Part shown: positions 1-12,749 of the stretch, piece after piece
Numbering within the stretch: position 1 is the first letter of the stretch
Layout of the letters: each line of letters starts with the position of its first letter
Origin: Sitta carolinensis
Lineage: Eukaryota; Chordata; Aves; Passeriformes; Sittidae
Direction of reading: 5' to 3'
NCBI GenBank assembly: GCA_032173965.1
Contig: CM063284.1
Location: 64,850,863 to 64,914,862 of the forward strand
Length of the DNA stretch: 64,000 bases
Notes under the pieces: model-generated
Seen by the model: only the letters and a program-made list of their open reading frames with translations
Told to the model about the DNA's origin: nothing
Databases searched by the model: none
Made by a program: the position numbers and the translations under genes

Positions 1-3000
1 AGGCTGGGAGCACAGAGATTCAGAAGGGAAAGGGAAGACGGGACCATCACTCAGTCCAATAATTATATCTGCCTGTTTGCAAGCAATATGGAATACTTTT
101 GGTTTTTCCTTGGCAAACAATCTCTCAGTCAGAAGGAAATTGAAAAAAACTGCAAGCTTGCAGGCTGGAGAATGTTTAATAGAACCTATCCTTTAGCCTT
201 TGATATATTCTCCTGATCCTCTTTGCTACATCCCTTTCAATATGCGCTGTCATCTTCAACCATGACTGGCAAGTTAAGTCATTGAAATCACCAGCAGCCT
301 CTCTACTGACCATTGCAAGATCATCCATCTTGATACTTTCATCCATCTCAGGGATTTAGTTTATTTTAAATTGTAGTGCAGCATTTCTGACAACTGCTAA
401 GAGCTCTTTCCGGCTAGGGAGCACTTAGCAACAAGAAAGGTAGCAGCGCCTATATATTTATATACTTCTGTAGCATTCATCACTGTGAGGGAAATCCTTG
501 CCTGCCTATTAGATAATCTCTAGGATGGTAGTGTGGGCTCAGATTTGACCCACAGTCCAGGAAGAGCTCAATCCTCAGAAACAGAAATCCAGTACATCCA
601 GTTCAGTTGAAAAGCCCACATGTCTAGAGGAATGTGCAGGTGAAACAGATCTGTTTTAAGCACAATCCCCAGATCAGGCTTCACATATCCCTGAGACTCA
701 GTGGGAAAGTTCTCCATGGCTCTTGTGCTAAAGCACAGTCCATTGAGATATGTACTCTGACTTGATTTCCAAAGAACAGCAGAGCATCTCAGGTCACAGG
801 ACAGGGAAGGGCAGCAGTAGCCATAACCAGAAACTATACCCTCTATCGCTCTGTTTTTCGTGTCAGGATCTGTCAGGGCCTGAAGCCAAACTTGCAAAAT
901 GTCTGCTATTGACTGGACTTCTTATCAGCACAGATCCCTGTTTAGGATAACAGGTGAAGTGATGTTGTAACATACACTGGTATCTATATAGGACTAGACA
1001 GAGACTGAATGCTTTGTGAGCTAGACCATAATACCAAGCAATCGAACTCTGCTAAAGAAATACTTGGAAAAAACCTGTCACACTTAGGAAAAATCTGAAG
1101 CCAAAATTGCTCATCGTGAGCTTTAGTAACCTACTACATCACATTTGACTTTTTCCCAAATTAAAAAAAGAAAGCCAACAAAAACCCCTCTTAAATCTCA
1201 AGAGGAATGTAATTGAACACTTGGCATTTAAAAGGAGTGAGAAAGGACTGAGTAGCCTTCTGGTTCTCTACCAGTGAGATACATGTAGGCATTGGGCTGA
1301 GGTTTTTTCCTACCCTGAACTCTCTATTGAGAACATAACTGTTACTGTAATGACTCAGAGCCTTGAAAAAAGAGTCTGCTGCTGACAAACACTAATATTA
1401 ACCTGAAAGAAAGTGGGAGAGAGAATGTAATGTGTGACTGAAGAAGTGTAGGCAAGGTGATTATTACAGAGTTGTTTCCTGAGGGATACATTCAGAATAA
1501 AGGAAGAATATAAAAGTTTAGGCCCCTAAGCTGTGAAGAATGGGCTTTTTTTAAATTATAATTATTAGTCTTGTACTTAGATACGTTAAAAAGAGAGGAT
1601 TGCTACCAAAATTAGGGCACAAATATGTTCTCTATTACTTATTTGTAATGCAAGATAGATATTATGATGCACATAACAAACAGCAAAAGACAAAAATATT
1701 CAAATGAGGTTTACAGAGTCTTTACAGGGATAGAGACTAACATTGATGCTTTCAGAAGTTTCTATAAATTTTGTACAACTGTATTTTGGGATCCTTAGGC
1801 TGAAACCACAAAGGAATTTAAAAAGACATATCTGGAAGATGGTACTTCCAGTGCCACAGTATTTACCTTTAATGCTTCTGCCCTAAAAGTTATCAATATC
1901 CAGAAACATTAAAGAGAATGTAAAGGTAGCTCTGGCTCTTGAGATCAGTGAAAGGTTTGGGCAGTGCTTTCATAGCATCAGGGTCACATTCGTGTTATTA
2001 AGGTCCAAAAGAAGAACTGCATGGATTCCAACACAGAAGAGATGAGCTTGAAAGGAAGCAGCTCCAGCATCATGTGTCACGAACAAGAAGTTCAAGAAGT
2101 TGCAAGTTGAGAAAATCTCTAAAGTGCTGTCATTGAGAACAAAGGTTAGCTATCCTGCATAGTAAAAGTCTATTCTAAGATGATGTATGGCAGTTTGATA
2201 CGCCTTCATTTGAGGGAGGAGAAGTTGAAGTCATAATTATATGATAAATAGAGAAGAGAGAATTTGGGAGAGCACGTATGTTAAAGCCTTATCCTCTAGT
2301 CCTTATACAGGCAGAAATTCTTGTGCTTTCATAGAACTTCATAATTTTCCTCAATTACATGACTGGATTATTTTTTTCTTATAACAAACTACACAGGAAT
2401 GGAAGAAAAGAAACTTTCTCTAGTTCTCTCCCATGGTCGTCTTGGTGGAAGTAGTGAAACACAGAGCTATCTGTGGCAAGGAAAGTGGAGGAAACTAGTA
2501 AAATAGATGATTTGGGTAAGCCTTCCTTCACTGCCTCATTCAGCAGTTAAGAAGGCAGAGGCATTGCTTTTGACTTCCTGCTCACTTTCCAAGGAGTTCT
2601 GGCAAAGGAACTTTAAAAGGATCTAAATTGGCTTCTGGAAACAAAGACAACAAAATCATCTATCCTTCTGGGACTGAGCAGCCACCAAAGCTTGAACTAT
2701 CCCCTTGCACAACATAGTGTGGCTGGTCAAATATGTAAGAGGAAATGCTTTATTTGCACTAATACAGGTACTATCTCACTCTTAACCTTTCTTGGAAGAA
2801 AGGAAAAACTGGGAACAACTGCATGCTTACAGTCTCCTGATGTCATGTGAGAAATTGAACTGAAAGCAGATCGTTCATAAGTCTGGTTTTAGTTGATTAG
2901 TGGTTTAAATGGAATAAACAATTTCAAAGTAACTGAGCATCTGGACATAAATACAGTAACATGATTACATTAAATAAAATTTTAAGACTCGCATTCTGGC

Positions 3001-3183
3001 CAGAACAAAATCAAATAACTTTGTCAACTGCCTTTATGTAAGGCAAAGACATAACTATGAAGTATTAATGAATCTACAAGGTGTAGTTCTCAAATAACAC
3101 AATTTGATTTAATATTCATAGGGCACTGTACATACATAGATAAATAATACATATCAATGCAAGTCTCTGAATAATTTACTGTA
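1..3183. other. Unique AT-rich non-coding DNA
   Basis: No repeat family, RNA gene or credible exon is recognised. Open frames are at most 109 codons (568-897, minus) and resemble no known protein. The composition is AT-rich and CpG-poor, as expected of intergenic or intronic avian DNA. Confidence 0.6.
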
Positions 3184-3656
3184 AAATCATGGAAAAGTTT
3201 GGTTGGAAGGGACCTTAAAGATCATTTAGTTCCAAGCGCCCTGCCATGGGCAGGGCACCTTCCAAAAATCAGATTGCTCAGAGTTGCATCCAGCCTGGCT
3301 TTGAACATTTCCAGAGATAGGACATCCACATCCAGTGCCTTATCACCCTCACAGTAAAGATTTTTTTCATGGTATCTAATCTAAACCTCCCCTCTTTAAG
3401 TTAAAAACCAGTTCCCCCTGTCTTATCACTACTTGCCCTTGTAAAAAGTCCTTCTCTGTCTCTTCTGCAGGCCCCCTTTAGGTACTGGAATGTTCAGAGG
3501 TCTTCATGGAGCCTTCTCTTCTCCTGGCTGAACAACCTCAACTATCTCAGCCTGTCTTCATAGGAGAGGCTCTCTAGCCCTCTGAGCATCTTTGTGGTTG
3601 TCCTCTGGACTTGCTACAACAGGTTTGTGTCCTTCTTATGTGGGGAGCTCCCAGCT
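3184..3656 (-). mobile_element. CR1 LINE fragment (3' UTR plus ORF2 C-terminus)
   Basis: The plus strand reads as the complement of a CR1 3' end. It starts with a degenerate tail (aatcatgg), then TTGGAAGGGACCTTAAAGAT, then the 3'-UTR inverted repeat GCCCTGCC/ATG/GGCAGGGC at 3238-3256. The antisense of the C-terminal part of the reverse-transcriptase ORF follows, with recognisable stretches such as CTTGTAAAAAGTCCTTCTC and CAACCTCAACTATCTCAGCC. Similarity fades near 3656. CR1 copies are normally 5'-truncated because reverse transcription starts at the 3' end and stops early, and this one fits. There is no open frame, so it is a dead copy. It shares its 3'-UTR type with the copy at 8557. Confidence 0.93.
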
Positions 3657-6600
3657 TCCTTTCCTGTTTTTATACTGTGTTATCCTCCAAAAATGGCATA
3701 ATTTTCTCTTATGGTTTGGTTTGTGGTTTTTAAGATTAACCTCCCTGGTAAGACAGATCAACAATGAGAGCTTCAGGGAAAACAGCCACCTGTCTTAAAT
3801 TTCCTCCCTTATGTTGCTCTGGAACTACTGAGGAGCTGTATCTTTTGCAATGGAAATATTTACAGGAATTGCAATGAAACAGGTGAATATAACTGAAAAT
3901 TTGTCTAGATACCTTGAGAACTCCTATTACTGTACGTCACTATTAAAGTTATCCCAAAGCTTATCTGTACCTTTAACTTAGTTTAGATGCAATTTTTTTA
4001 ATGTGCAAAAGTTGAGTATTTTATATATGTAAGCATAAGCAACTACATATTGCTGTGTTCTTCATGCTTTTTTGAAGAACTTGATCCTGCGTAATGCAGG
4101 TCTAGGCAAGGTCAAAAATGACAAGTGCAATAACAAGCCAGAGGAACCTAATTCTTTCTTTCGTAATTATAGTGAAATTGTAGTGCTGTCAAGTTACTTC
4201 TGTCTGATATCAAAAGTAAGGCTCAAAAGAGAAATGTGTGTTGCAGCTACACGTTCCATTAGCATGATGGGGCTACACGAGTTCTCCTGTCTCTTCAGAC
4301 ATGCTTTTCTGCCCACATCCTCCTCCTCCTTCACCATAAAGGGCAGGCTCAGGAGAGTACTTAAAACTTCATGTTGTTCGTGATTTTAAAGAATTTCTTC
4401 ATGCCTTTGAGCAATCCTTTGCACCTTCAGCAGGAATTTGTAGGACTAATACCAAATTTGCACTGCATTATGGAAGAGCCAGTGCAGATCCTTTTCTCCA
4501 ACTTCTTCACCTTGACAAGAGATCTTTTAACAGAACACCAGACTGGAGATCGTTTCTAAAACACTACAGGCAAGGACAGTCCATTGTTTCATGTTGATTG
4601 CACTTCTTTTCAGTTGACCCCGTTGCAAAGAAAAATTGAGCTTTTTTTCTGTTGCCAAGTTTTACTAATTATTAGAGACACTAGAGCCACATCAGTGAGG
4701 TGTATCCCTGGGAACTGACGCAACAGTGTCAGGCAGACTACAAACAGCCCTGACAAATGATATTTCACCATCTATGACTGGTCTTCTCAAAATAACATTC
4801 AGTGTTTGCTCAGTGCTCCACAGTAATAGTAATAAAACATTGCCCTTGGGAGAATGAAGAAAAAAGGTACTTGTGGCACAGGGTAGAAGTCAGATTAAAA
4901 AAACAATAAATTCATGATGCTTCTTTAAAAACTTACTAAAAATCAATGGAAAGTGAGTATGCTGCCTCAGTTTCAATCCTTATGAAGCAGATTCTTTTCT
5001 TATGGACTACCTTCTGAAACACAAAGTTGTATTATTTATCATCTTGATTGACTCTCATCTGCATATTGTGTAGTAGTAATTTCTAAAGCATTTACATTTT
5101 TCAATTAGCTAAGCCAGCAAGTGTCCCTTGTATGGCACACATACCATCCACACAAAATTTTCAGGGACCTGAATGACAGCTAACTGCACAGCTGGCATCC
5201 TACTTCTGGTCATGCTTGGCATGAACAACAGCTTTAACGATGGATGGCTGCAGGCTTAAAACACACGCTGAGATATGTGATTGCATCTCTGAGCTTCTGC
5301 ACACAATCACATGGAAGTTCAAACCATAACTATAAATCCAGGCTTGCTTTCAGTTGACTTCCAGTAGCTGAGCCAAGTGGATGTTAGAGTGAGCAAATCA
5401 GAAAGCCTGGTCTGACAAGCAGGTCTCACACCAGTCCTGGTGTAATTGGAGTGTGCGCAGCAGTAATTGCGGGACGGGTTACTATTGCAGCAGATTTACA
5501 GACACTGCTCAGGAGGAGGGGGTTGTGGTTATACCTGCTGTGTTGCACAACAAAAGGAAATGAGAAGCTCTGAGCAGCTGTGGAATTACAGCCCCGAAGC
5601 TATAAAGATGCGTGTTTTGTAGAGGTCAGTGTCTCTGCTGAGGTGAAGGTGATGCCTGGTCTGTTAATGTAGACACCAAGCATCTTTTTTGAGAAATACG
5701 ACTTTAATATTTCCCCCTCCCCTATAAAAGTATCCCAGGGTAATAATAACAATAAAACCCCTCCTCTCAGTGTTTTTCTTTTAAACACATCAAGCATCAG
5801 AAAAGCTGTCATTTCAGACCAACTTCTGCCCATCCCTATGGCAACTAATGGAAGCATTTAATACTATATATACAAAATGTAATTTGCTCCCCCGCCATCT
5901 CTAGTTATACCCTTCTTTTTATGCTAAAATTGCTCCATGACGCCTACAATGTTTGGAAAATGCTTTTGAAGTGACATGTATCAGAGGTTCAACGTCACTG
6001 AAAACAGCTCAAGTGACCAATTAAAAAAATATTGATTTTGAAAAAGCAATTGTGGAAATTAGCCAAGGCAAAAAATATCTTGTCTGAACAGTCATATTTG
6101 TAGTCTTGAAATGCCCAGTATTAAAACTTACAATGTCATTGGAAAACGAGGGAGAGGAGAAATCAAGCACTGATTATCAAACCAGAAAAAGTGACAGTAT
6201 TTAATATTTTTGCATGTCATAGAAATAGCTTTTAAAGTTATGAAGCAGTTCTGGAAATCTTCCCTCTGCCTAGCCCATTATAGCTTTAGAAGCTACTTAA
6301 AGTCAGCTTGAACTCAGGGCTTAAAATATTAAAATAAAAATAATGAAAAGATAGAAGTAATATGGATTTCTTTAATCTCCTTTTCAGAAGGGAGAGATGT
6401 ATCCATTGCTTACAGCTCTGTGTTATGAATAGTTCTCTGTTCTGTAATAGAGAACATGCTTACAGTTATTTGGTTGTCCAGATCATCTGACTTGTTCACT
6501 ATTCCTTACAGATTTTATCTATACCTTTTTCAGAGCTGAGCACTGTACAGTAAAATCATTATTAAATGCAAGGGTACTAGGCAATAACTTCATTCTGTTA

Positions 6601-7152
6601 CCTCCTTTGAAATAGCCAGACATGCACAAAAAAAAAAAAAAGTCTCAATTTCAAGTAGGCCAGCTTTAAAGAAGTATATAAAGCTATTTTTGTAATATGT
6701 AAAACCTATAGATCCAGATATAAATTCATAAATACTTAGATAAATGAGTCAGGCAAGAAGAGAGCTATTGTGTGCTCTGTCTCTGTCATGGTTACAACAA
6801 TAACAGAAACTTCCAGGTTATCAGAATGTCTCCCAGGTTTCTCAAGTAGAGATTTAAGTGTGTAAGGGATTACTTCATTAAACTCAAGAGACTGGGTAGC
6901 TTTGCTGTTGCCTGAGTTCTTATATCCTTCATCATAGTGCTCTGCATGCAAGAGGTCTTGCAACAATCATCAGTTGGCAAGGACAGGTATCACCTACAGG
7001 CTAGGCAGAGTAGCTTTATAGAAAGTAGTAGATTTAGAGAAAACATTAAAAGTTATGCAGAATTTGATGCCTCTTAGAGATGCCCAGCATGAGGAAGAAA
7101 GTGAGAAGTACCAATTTACTTAGGATAATGCTTTTTACTTCTTTTGGAATTA
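3657..7152. other. Unique non-coding DNA
   Basis: No element or exon is recognised. A 14-base A run lies at 6628-6641. The part around 5180-5560 is less AT-rich than its surroundings and free of recognised repeats, so it might be conserved sequence, but this cannot be judged without an alignment. Small open frames at 4072-4383 and 5600-5857 show no domain. Confidence 0.55.
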
Positions 7153-7506
7153 TAGAATCATTAAAGTTGGAAAAGACTTCCAAGATCATCAAATCCAACC
7201 TCTGATCAAACACCACCACTCCAACTAAACTTAGTGCTATGCCCAGATGTTTCTTGACACCTCCAGGGATGGTGACCCTACCACCTCCCTGGGAAATCTC
7301 TTACAGTGCTTTACCACCATTTCAGTGAAGAAATTTTTCCTGATGTCCAACCTGAACCACCCCTGATGGAGCTTAAGGCCATTTCTTCTTCTCCTGTTGC
7401 TATATGCCTGGGAGAAGAGACTGACACCCATCTTGCTACAACCTCCTTTCAGGCAGTTGTAGAGAGCAATAAGGTGTCCTCAAGCCTTCATTTCTCCAGG
7501 CTAAAC
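7153..7506 (-). mobile_element. CR1 LINE fragment with octamer-type tail
   Basis: It begins with TTATAGAATCATTAAAGTTGG, the complement of an ATTCTATG-type CR1 tail, and continues into the antisense of the ORF2 C-terminus. Antisense landmarks are CCTCCAGGGATGGTGACCC and AGTGAAGAAATTTTTCCTGA, and the run ends at the pyrimidine-rich CATTTCTCCAGGCTAAACTA. The short minus-strand frame at 7237-7431 is a remnant of the reverse-transcriptase C-terminus (it reads [12 protein letters not shown] and later [12 protein letters not shown]). The 3'-UTR type matches the long copy at 59898 rather than the copies at 3184 and 8557. The copy is 5'-truncated and inactive. Confidence 0.93.
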
Positions 7507-8556
7507 TACTGAGCTACCTCAAAAAATGTGTGAAGGAAACAACTTCTGCAGAGGAGGTAAGTGGGCACAGCAGCATTACAATGGTGACTAAAGCCAGACA
7601 GTGCCAGCTGCTTCCTCTAAATCATCTCTTTTTCACATTCTGTGTGCTAGTCCTTTGGCTAGGATAGATCATTGACAAATACCTGTAGCCTCCTAACATG
7701 GTTCAATTAGATGAAGATCTAACCAGAGACTTTTCAGTAAAGGAGCCACTTAGACAATATTTCAGGGACTGGACCTTGCAAAGGCATGGTCAGTTCCTTT
7801 TAACTACAGTTTTCTATCTGGAACTGCAAGTGGTGGGTAGGTAGAAGTAGCAATGTGCCAAAAAATAGGATAGAATCTAGAGAAAGGAGGAGACAATTGC
7901 TATATGTAGTGAATATTTCAGCATGCTATAAAACCTTGCCTGTAACCCTTTGTATGGTATTTTTTCATGTGTTTTTTATTTGGGTTATATTTTTCATCTT
8001 ATATTCTTGTAGGAATATAAGAAGTTCACTCTACGCTGTGTAATGCACAGATAAAACCAATCTCTGTTTTGAAATAGGTTCTAAACTGAATTCACCAACT
8101 GTGGCAAGGATTTGGTATTCAAGATGTTCTAGTATTAGGGTAAAAAGGGCTTCTGCCCATGAACCATGTAAGAAACACACTCTGTCACAGTGTTTTATGA
8201 ACAGCTTTCCATAAAATCATCCAACAATAAATTTCTTATCAGGATTGACCAGGGAGACAAGTGCAGTTTGAATCGAGCCACCACCACTCCTCCTGCTTCA
8301 GTTTCTCACACCTGAGGAGATACTTCTCCCTGAGCTCTGTATGCAGTCAGTGGGCAACAAACAACAATTACTCCAGAAATTACTTCAGAGTAATCCTGTC
8401 TTCCATTCCACACTTTTTTTATTATGAGCCCTCAGAAATCAAGTCTTAGCGAGAATCTTCTTTGTGGTGGTTCAACATCTGCAACTCACAGGGAGGCTTC
8501 TGTGGGTCTTGTAACAAATGAAAATGTGTTGTCTGGCTATAGAAATAAGGGAGTAT
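7507..8556. other. Unique non-coding DNA with a strong splice-donor motif
   Basis: No repeat is recognised. A donor-like GAG|GTAAGTGG lies with the cut after 7556, just downstream of the CR1 fragment. The rest has no supported feature. Confidence 0.5.
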
Positions 8557-8852
8557 ATATCCTAGCATGGTTTAGGCTGGAAGGCACCTTAAAGATCGTC
8601 TAGTTCCAGCACCCCTGCCATGGGATGGACACCTTCCTATAGACCAGGGTTTTCAAAGTCCCATCCAATTTGTCCTCAAACACTTCCAGAGATGGAGCAT
8701 ATACAGCTTTGAGGAACCTGTTCCAGTGCTTCACCACCCTAAAAAGCTTAGTATTTCTTCCTACTATCATGTCTAAACCCACCCTCTTTCGACTTAAAGC
8801 CATTCCCCCTTGTCCTAGAACTACATGCCCTTGTAAAAATGCTCTGTACATG
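8557..8852 (-). mobile_element. CR1 LINE fragment
   Basis: The plus strand reads GGTTTAGGCTGGAAGGCACC and then AAAGATCGTCTAGTTCCAGC, the complement of a CR1 3' UTR of the same type as at 3184. It is followed by antisense ORF2 sequence (ACACTTCCAGAGATGGAGCA, CCTTGTCCTAGAACTACATG). It ends in CCCTTGTAAAAATGCTCTG near 8850. The minus-strand open frame at 8600-8851 contains RNTKLFRVVKHWNRFLKA, a decayed piece of the reverse-transcriptase C-terminus. The copy is about 300 bases long, severely 5'-truncated and inactive. Confidence 0.92.
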
Positions 8853-9344
8853 GTTTAGCATGAAAATAGGATATGATGTATAACTGAATTAGAGCATCCC
8901 TAATGAAAGGGACTAACTAGTTCAGCATTATCTATAGCATATAACATCTCTAATGTGTATGATGGGCTTCTCTAGGCAAATTCTGGCACTACTGAAATAA
9001 ATCTGTGTTCTGTGCCCATCTTCTGCAAGTCCCATGTGAATACAGCATATTGGGAGACATTAGCATTTTTTTTTAGTTATGCAAACTTTTGCTTCTAGGC
9101 TGTAATTTTTCTGTCAATGCCTGGAGCCTCTGAGAAAACACTATTTGCTGGAAGCACCTCTAAAAGCCTTAGGAAGTGAGGACTGGAACATACAGATAGT
9201 ATGTGTTTAATAAAAGAGAGATGTAGTGTGGTCTTCAGGAAAAAGATTACTGAAAAAGGAAAAGGTCTTTGAAGGCAGCACGTAATGCAGAATTTCAGTT
9301 TAAATGGGAAAGCGTATAGTGGGATAGATCAATAAGCACACACA
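8853..9344. other. Unique non-coding DNA
   Basis: I see nothing supportable in this spacer between two CR1 fragments. Confidence 0.5.
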
Positions 9345-9620
9345 GAAACAACAACAAAAGCCCAGGTTCACAGAAATGCAAGACAGAAGGAGACTTGATA
9401 AATTCTCTAATCCCTGTGCACCACTGCAGAAATAACTTTACAGAGCTCATTCTTCACTGGTGTTTCTCTAACCTACAGTTTAAATCTTCCCTTGAAAGAC
9501 AGCACAACCTCCTTGGTAGGTCTTCCTACTGTTACAAGACCCTTATGATTAGAATTTCTCTTCTTAAAATCTCCCAATTGTTCTGCTGCAAATTGTAATT
9601 TTACCCCCTTTTTTCCTCTG
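9345..9620 (-). mobile_element. Ancient CR1/L3-like LINE remnant
   Basis: This segment is heavily diverged. In order it matches the complement of the old CR1/L3-type 3' end found across amniotes: a spaced-out CACAGAAATGCAAGACAGAAGG block, a GTTTCTCTAACCTACAG block, GCACAACCTCCTTGGTAGG, an ATTAGAATTTCTC block and finally CTGCTGCAAATTGTAATTT. The order and spacing fit, but many substitutions are visible, so the copy is much older than its CR1 neighbours. The match was made by eye; a profile search would settle it. Confidence 0.58.
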
Positions 9621-9984
9621 ATGCATATCATGAATAATTGAGGAAGATGGTGTAACTAAAATGTGTCACATAGAAATTATGTATTCAGTTAATTCACCAA
9701 AGGGAGAATTATAGTCCTCTGTAGGTGACTAGAAAGCCACCATGAGACTCTGAAATGTGAGAACATTTGAAGAACGGTTGATCACTTCTTCATAATGAAG
9801 AAATATCTTTGAGATACTTAAAATAACTATTTGTCTAGCCCCTCAAGCACTATGCTATTCAAGCCCTGTCTGTCTTCTCAAAAGATTTTTCACTAAGTAA
9901 TAATCCACTGGATTTCCTGATCCTCTGGAGAACTGTGACAAAGCCATATATGGTCATTACTGGTACAAAAAGAAAAGCTTACTT
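9621..9984. other. Unique non-coding DNA
   Basis: No feature is recognised in this spacer between CR1 fragments. Confidence 0.5.
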
Positions 9985-10608
9985 GTATCACAAAATCTGT
10001 TCCAAACTCCTGGCTGAAGCAGGTTTGCCTGGAGCAGGTTGCACAGGATCATGTTCAGGCAGGTTTTGAATATCTCCAGAGAAGGAGATTGAACAGCTGC
10101 TCTGGGAAGTCTATTCCAGTGCTCTGTCACCTTCAAAGAAAAGAGTTTTTTTCTTATATTGAAGTGAAACTTCACATGTTTCCATCTGGAGTCATCTCTT
10201 CTCTCAGATAAAAAGGGCCCAGCTCTCTCAGTGTTTCTTCATAGAAGAGGTTCTCCAGTCCCCTGAACATCTTCATAGCTCTCCACTGGATTCACTCCAG
10301 GAGTTCCATGTTTTTCTTGTTCTGAGAAGCCCAGAACTGGACACAGCACTCCAGATGTGGCCTCACTAAGCCTGAGCAGAGTGATCAGAGGATCACCTCT
10401 GTTCACTTGCTGGCAGTGTTCTTCCTAATGTACCCCAGGATACCAATGGTCTTCTTTGCCACAAGGACACACTGTTGGCTTATGGACAGCTTGTTGTCCA
10501 CCACGACCTCCAGGTCCTTTTCTGCAGTGCTGATTTCCAGTAGATCAATCCTTAACCAGTACTGATGCACAGGTTATTCCTCCCTAGGTGCATGATAGGA
10601 CTATTGCA
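9985..10608 (-). mobile_element. CR1 LINE fragment, ORF2 C-terminal half, internal deletion
   Basis: The antisense of a CR1 copy from a different subfamily to its neighbours. It starts around the GGAGCAGGTTGCACAGGATC block. It continues through TTTTGAATATCTCCAGAGAA, CAGAACTGGACACAGCACTC, ATGTGGCCTCACTAAGCCTG and TTCTTTGCCACAAGGACACA, and ends at CACAGGTTATTCCTCCCTAG. Near 10190-10210 the order jumps from the CATGTTTCCATCTGGAG block to AAAAAGGGCCCAGCTCTCTC, skipping CR1 sequence expected in between, so there is an internal deletion. The frame is broken and the copy inactive. No clear 3' octamer tail is visible. Confidence 0.9.
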
Positions 10609-12732
10609 ATTATTATTCCAATAAGTTGTCCTTCCATTTTCATATCCATGACATTTTTACTTTTACAACTCATAGGTTCTGTAATAAATAAATTCCCATC
10701 ATCTAGTCATAGACTTCTTGTCATCTTCTCTTCCTGAGGATGTCTGTTGCTACCACTTAAATTTGTCCCTTTAAATCCCATTCACCAAATGAAGCTGGTG
10801 AATGGTGGAAGAAATGGTGAGTCCAGAATTCAGCAGTATACTCCAAAGGGATAAGATAGGACTGAAAGAGGACAGATAATCTCAGTGGAAAGATCCACCC
10901 TTCCCCCTTAGAAAAAGATTATTCAAGAGTAACAAGAGAAATGTCTGTTCAGATTGGAGTGACTAATAAATACTCTGAGCCTGTTAAAAGCTAAAACTTG
11001 GCTAGTGAAATAGAGAGTGGCTTGAGTTGCCCCCTTGCAAGGCAACAGCAAATGCTGCTGCTCCCAAAAGTGACAGCCAAAAGTCCCATGGGCACTGGGT
11101 TTTCTTCTGCCACACAGAAGCTGAACTTGAGTCTCCACTGTTTCTAGGGGAATTAGAGGGGCAGCAACTGCTGCTTCTGGAAGGAACAGAAACTCCCTGG
11201 CAGCAGCTGCTTGGCAAAGCAAACAACTGAAACAGCTCTGGCAAAGAGTTCTTGTAGCCACTGCTGTTTTACAGGCTCCCTTCCTCCCCAGCAGTCTGCT
11301 ATGCTGTGAAACTCTGCCCTATCTAAACCCAGAGCTGGCTGCAAGAAGGAGCCCAGTCCTGACCTGGGATTGAGAAGATCATATATCCAAGTAATTACTG
11401 AATGCATTCCTTCTGCTGTGGTTAGAAGGGACAGCTCCATCCCAGCTGCATTTCATTCCTCTATTCATTGCAGATCTGGATTTTGCTGAGAGATTCAAGT
11501 AAGCATTGTGTTACATCTGCTTTAAACAATCTTCAGGAAATAAACCATTTACAATTTGCGCTATTCCATTATTGTTCTTCCTCATAATTTTCCTGAGTCC
11601 CTAATGTCTGCAGTCATGACTCAAAAGTCCCACTGTGGCAGGCAATGAAGAAATAATCCCTGCCTCAAAAAATTTACCATCTAAATAATTTCTCATTGAA
11701 ATCAGTAGCAAAATCTGATACAAGAAGGGCTTCCTTGCTTCTTGGAAACAAATAGGGGAATAACAGAGAGCATGACAAAAGGACAGAGCATTACCATTAG
11801 TGGGACAGCAGGGCAGTCTTTCTGTGTCTTGCCATTGTTTCAACTCAATGGCATAATACCTAGGTGCTCTGTACATTTCAGTAAGGTATATCCACACTAT
11901 CTTTCATCCCTTCTCAAGACTTTCTTCATTGTCAGTGCTCTTCTGAGATTAATATTTTTACATTTCATCCTTTCTGCAATTTTTCAGTTTTTGTTGTTCC
12001 TTCATGCACTAAGACCCAACAACATGAGATTCAGGACACCAGCTTGTGATGATGTTAAGGGAAAAAACAAGCAAACAAAAACCATCAAGCTAAAAGCCAG
12101 CAGTATAAACAGCACAGGCAGCTATTTCCTCCAGGACATAGCTGTTCTGGCTCCAGCACACAGAATGGAACCCAAATTACAGGTAGGACAATGTATCTGA
12201 AGTCTTGATCTTCCACACATTCACCTCTGCTTTACAGCAGGGGTTAGCAGCTATGACATAAGTGCAATGGCACATTACGAAGAACCCAGTTTCAGCAACT
12301 GGCTCCCAAACCAGATGTTATCAATGTGCTGCACAACATTTTAATTTCTTGGATTTTCCCTAGCAAATACACAATCAATTTGGAAAAGAAAAAGAGAAAT
12401 GAGTAATTTCTTTGTCTGATCTATGTCTTACAGGTCACTAAATTAGGCTAGGAAATACTGGGAGAGATCTTGAAATACAGAGAGCTCATACACGAAATAG
12501 ATAAAGCCAAACCGTTCCCATCTGAAATACTTGTAGCATAAAACTTCTACAGGGAGAAGATACATACATACAGAGATGCACATGCAAGAAAGGTATTAAA
12601 ACAAAATTTAGCAATAGGTTAAAAACGTTTCTCCTGTCTGCACAGTTTATTCCTCTCAATGGATGTAAACCCTCTGGGTTAGGGCATAATAGCTGCCCTG
12701 ACACACATGGTCTTGCTAAGGCTGCAGAAGTG

Positions 12733-12749
12733 TTTTTTTTTTTTTTTTT
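12733..12749. repeat. Poly-T run (17 bases)
   Basis: An uninterrupted T run, a simple homopolymer that probably varies in length between individuals. Confidence 0.95.

Noticed and set aside
8262..8290. tRNA B-box-like sequence on the minus strand
   Set aside because: No A box or cloverleaf can be built around it.
10923..11440. Three overlapping minus-strand frames of 80-112 codons
   Set aside because: All frames are open together, which reflects local base composition. No domain or splice context supports a gene.
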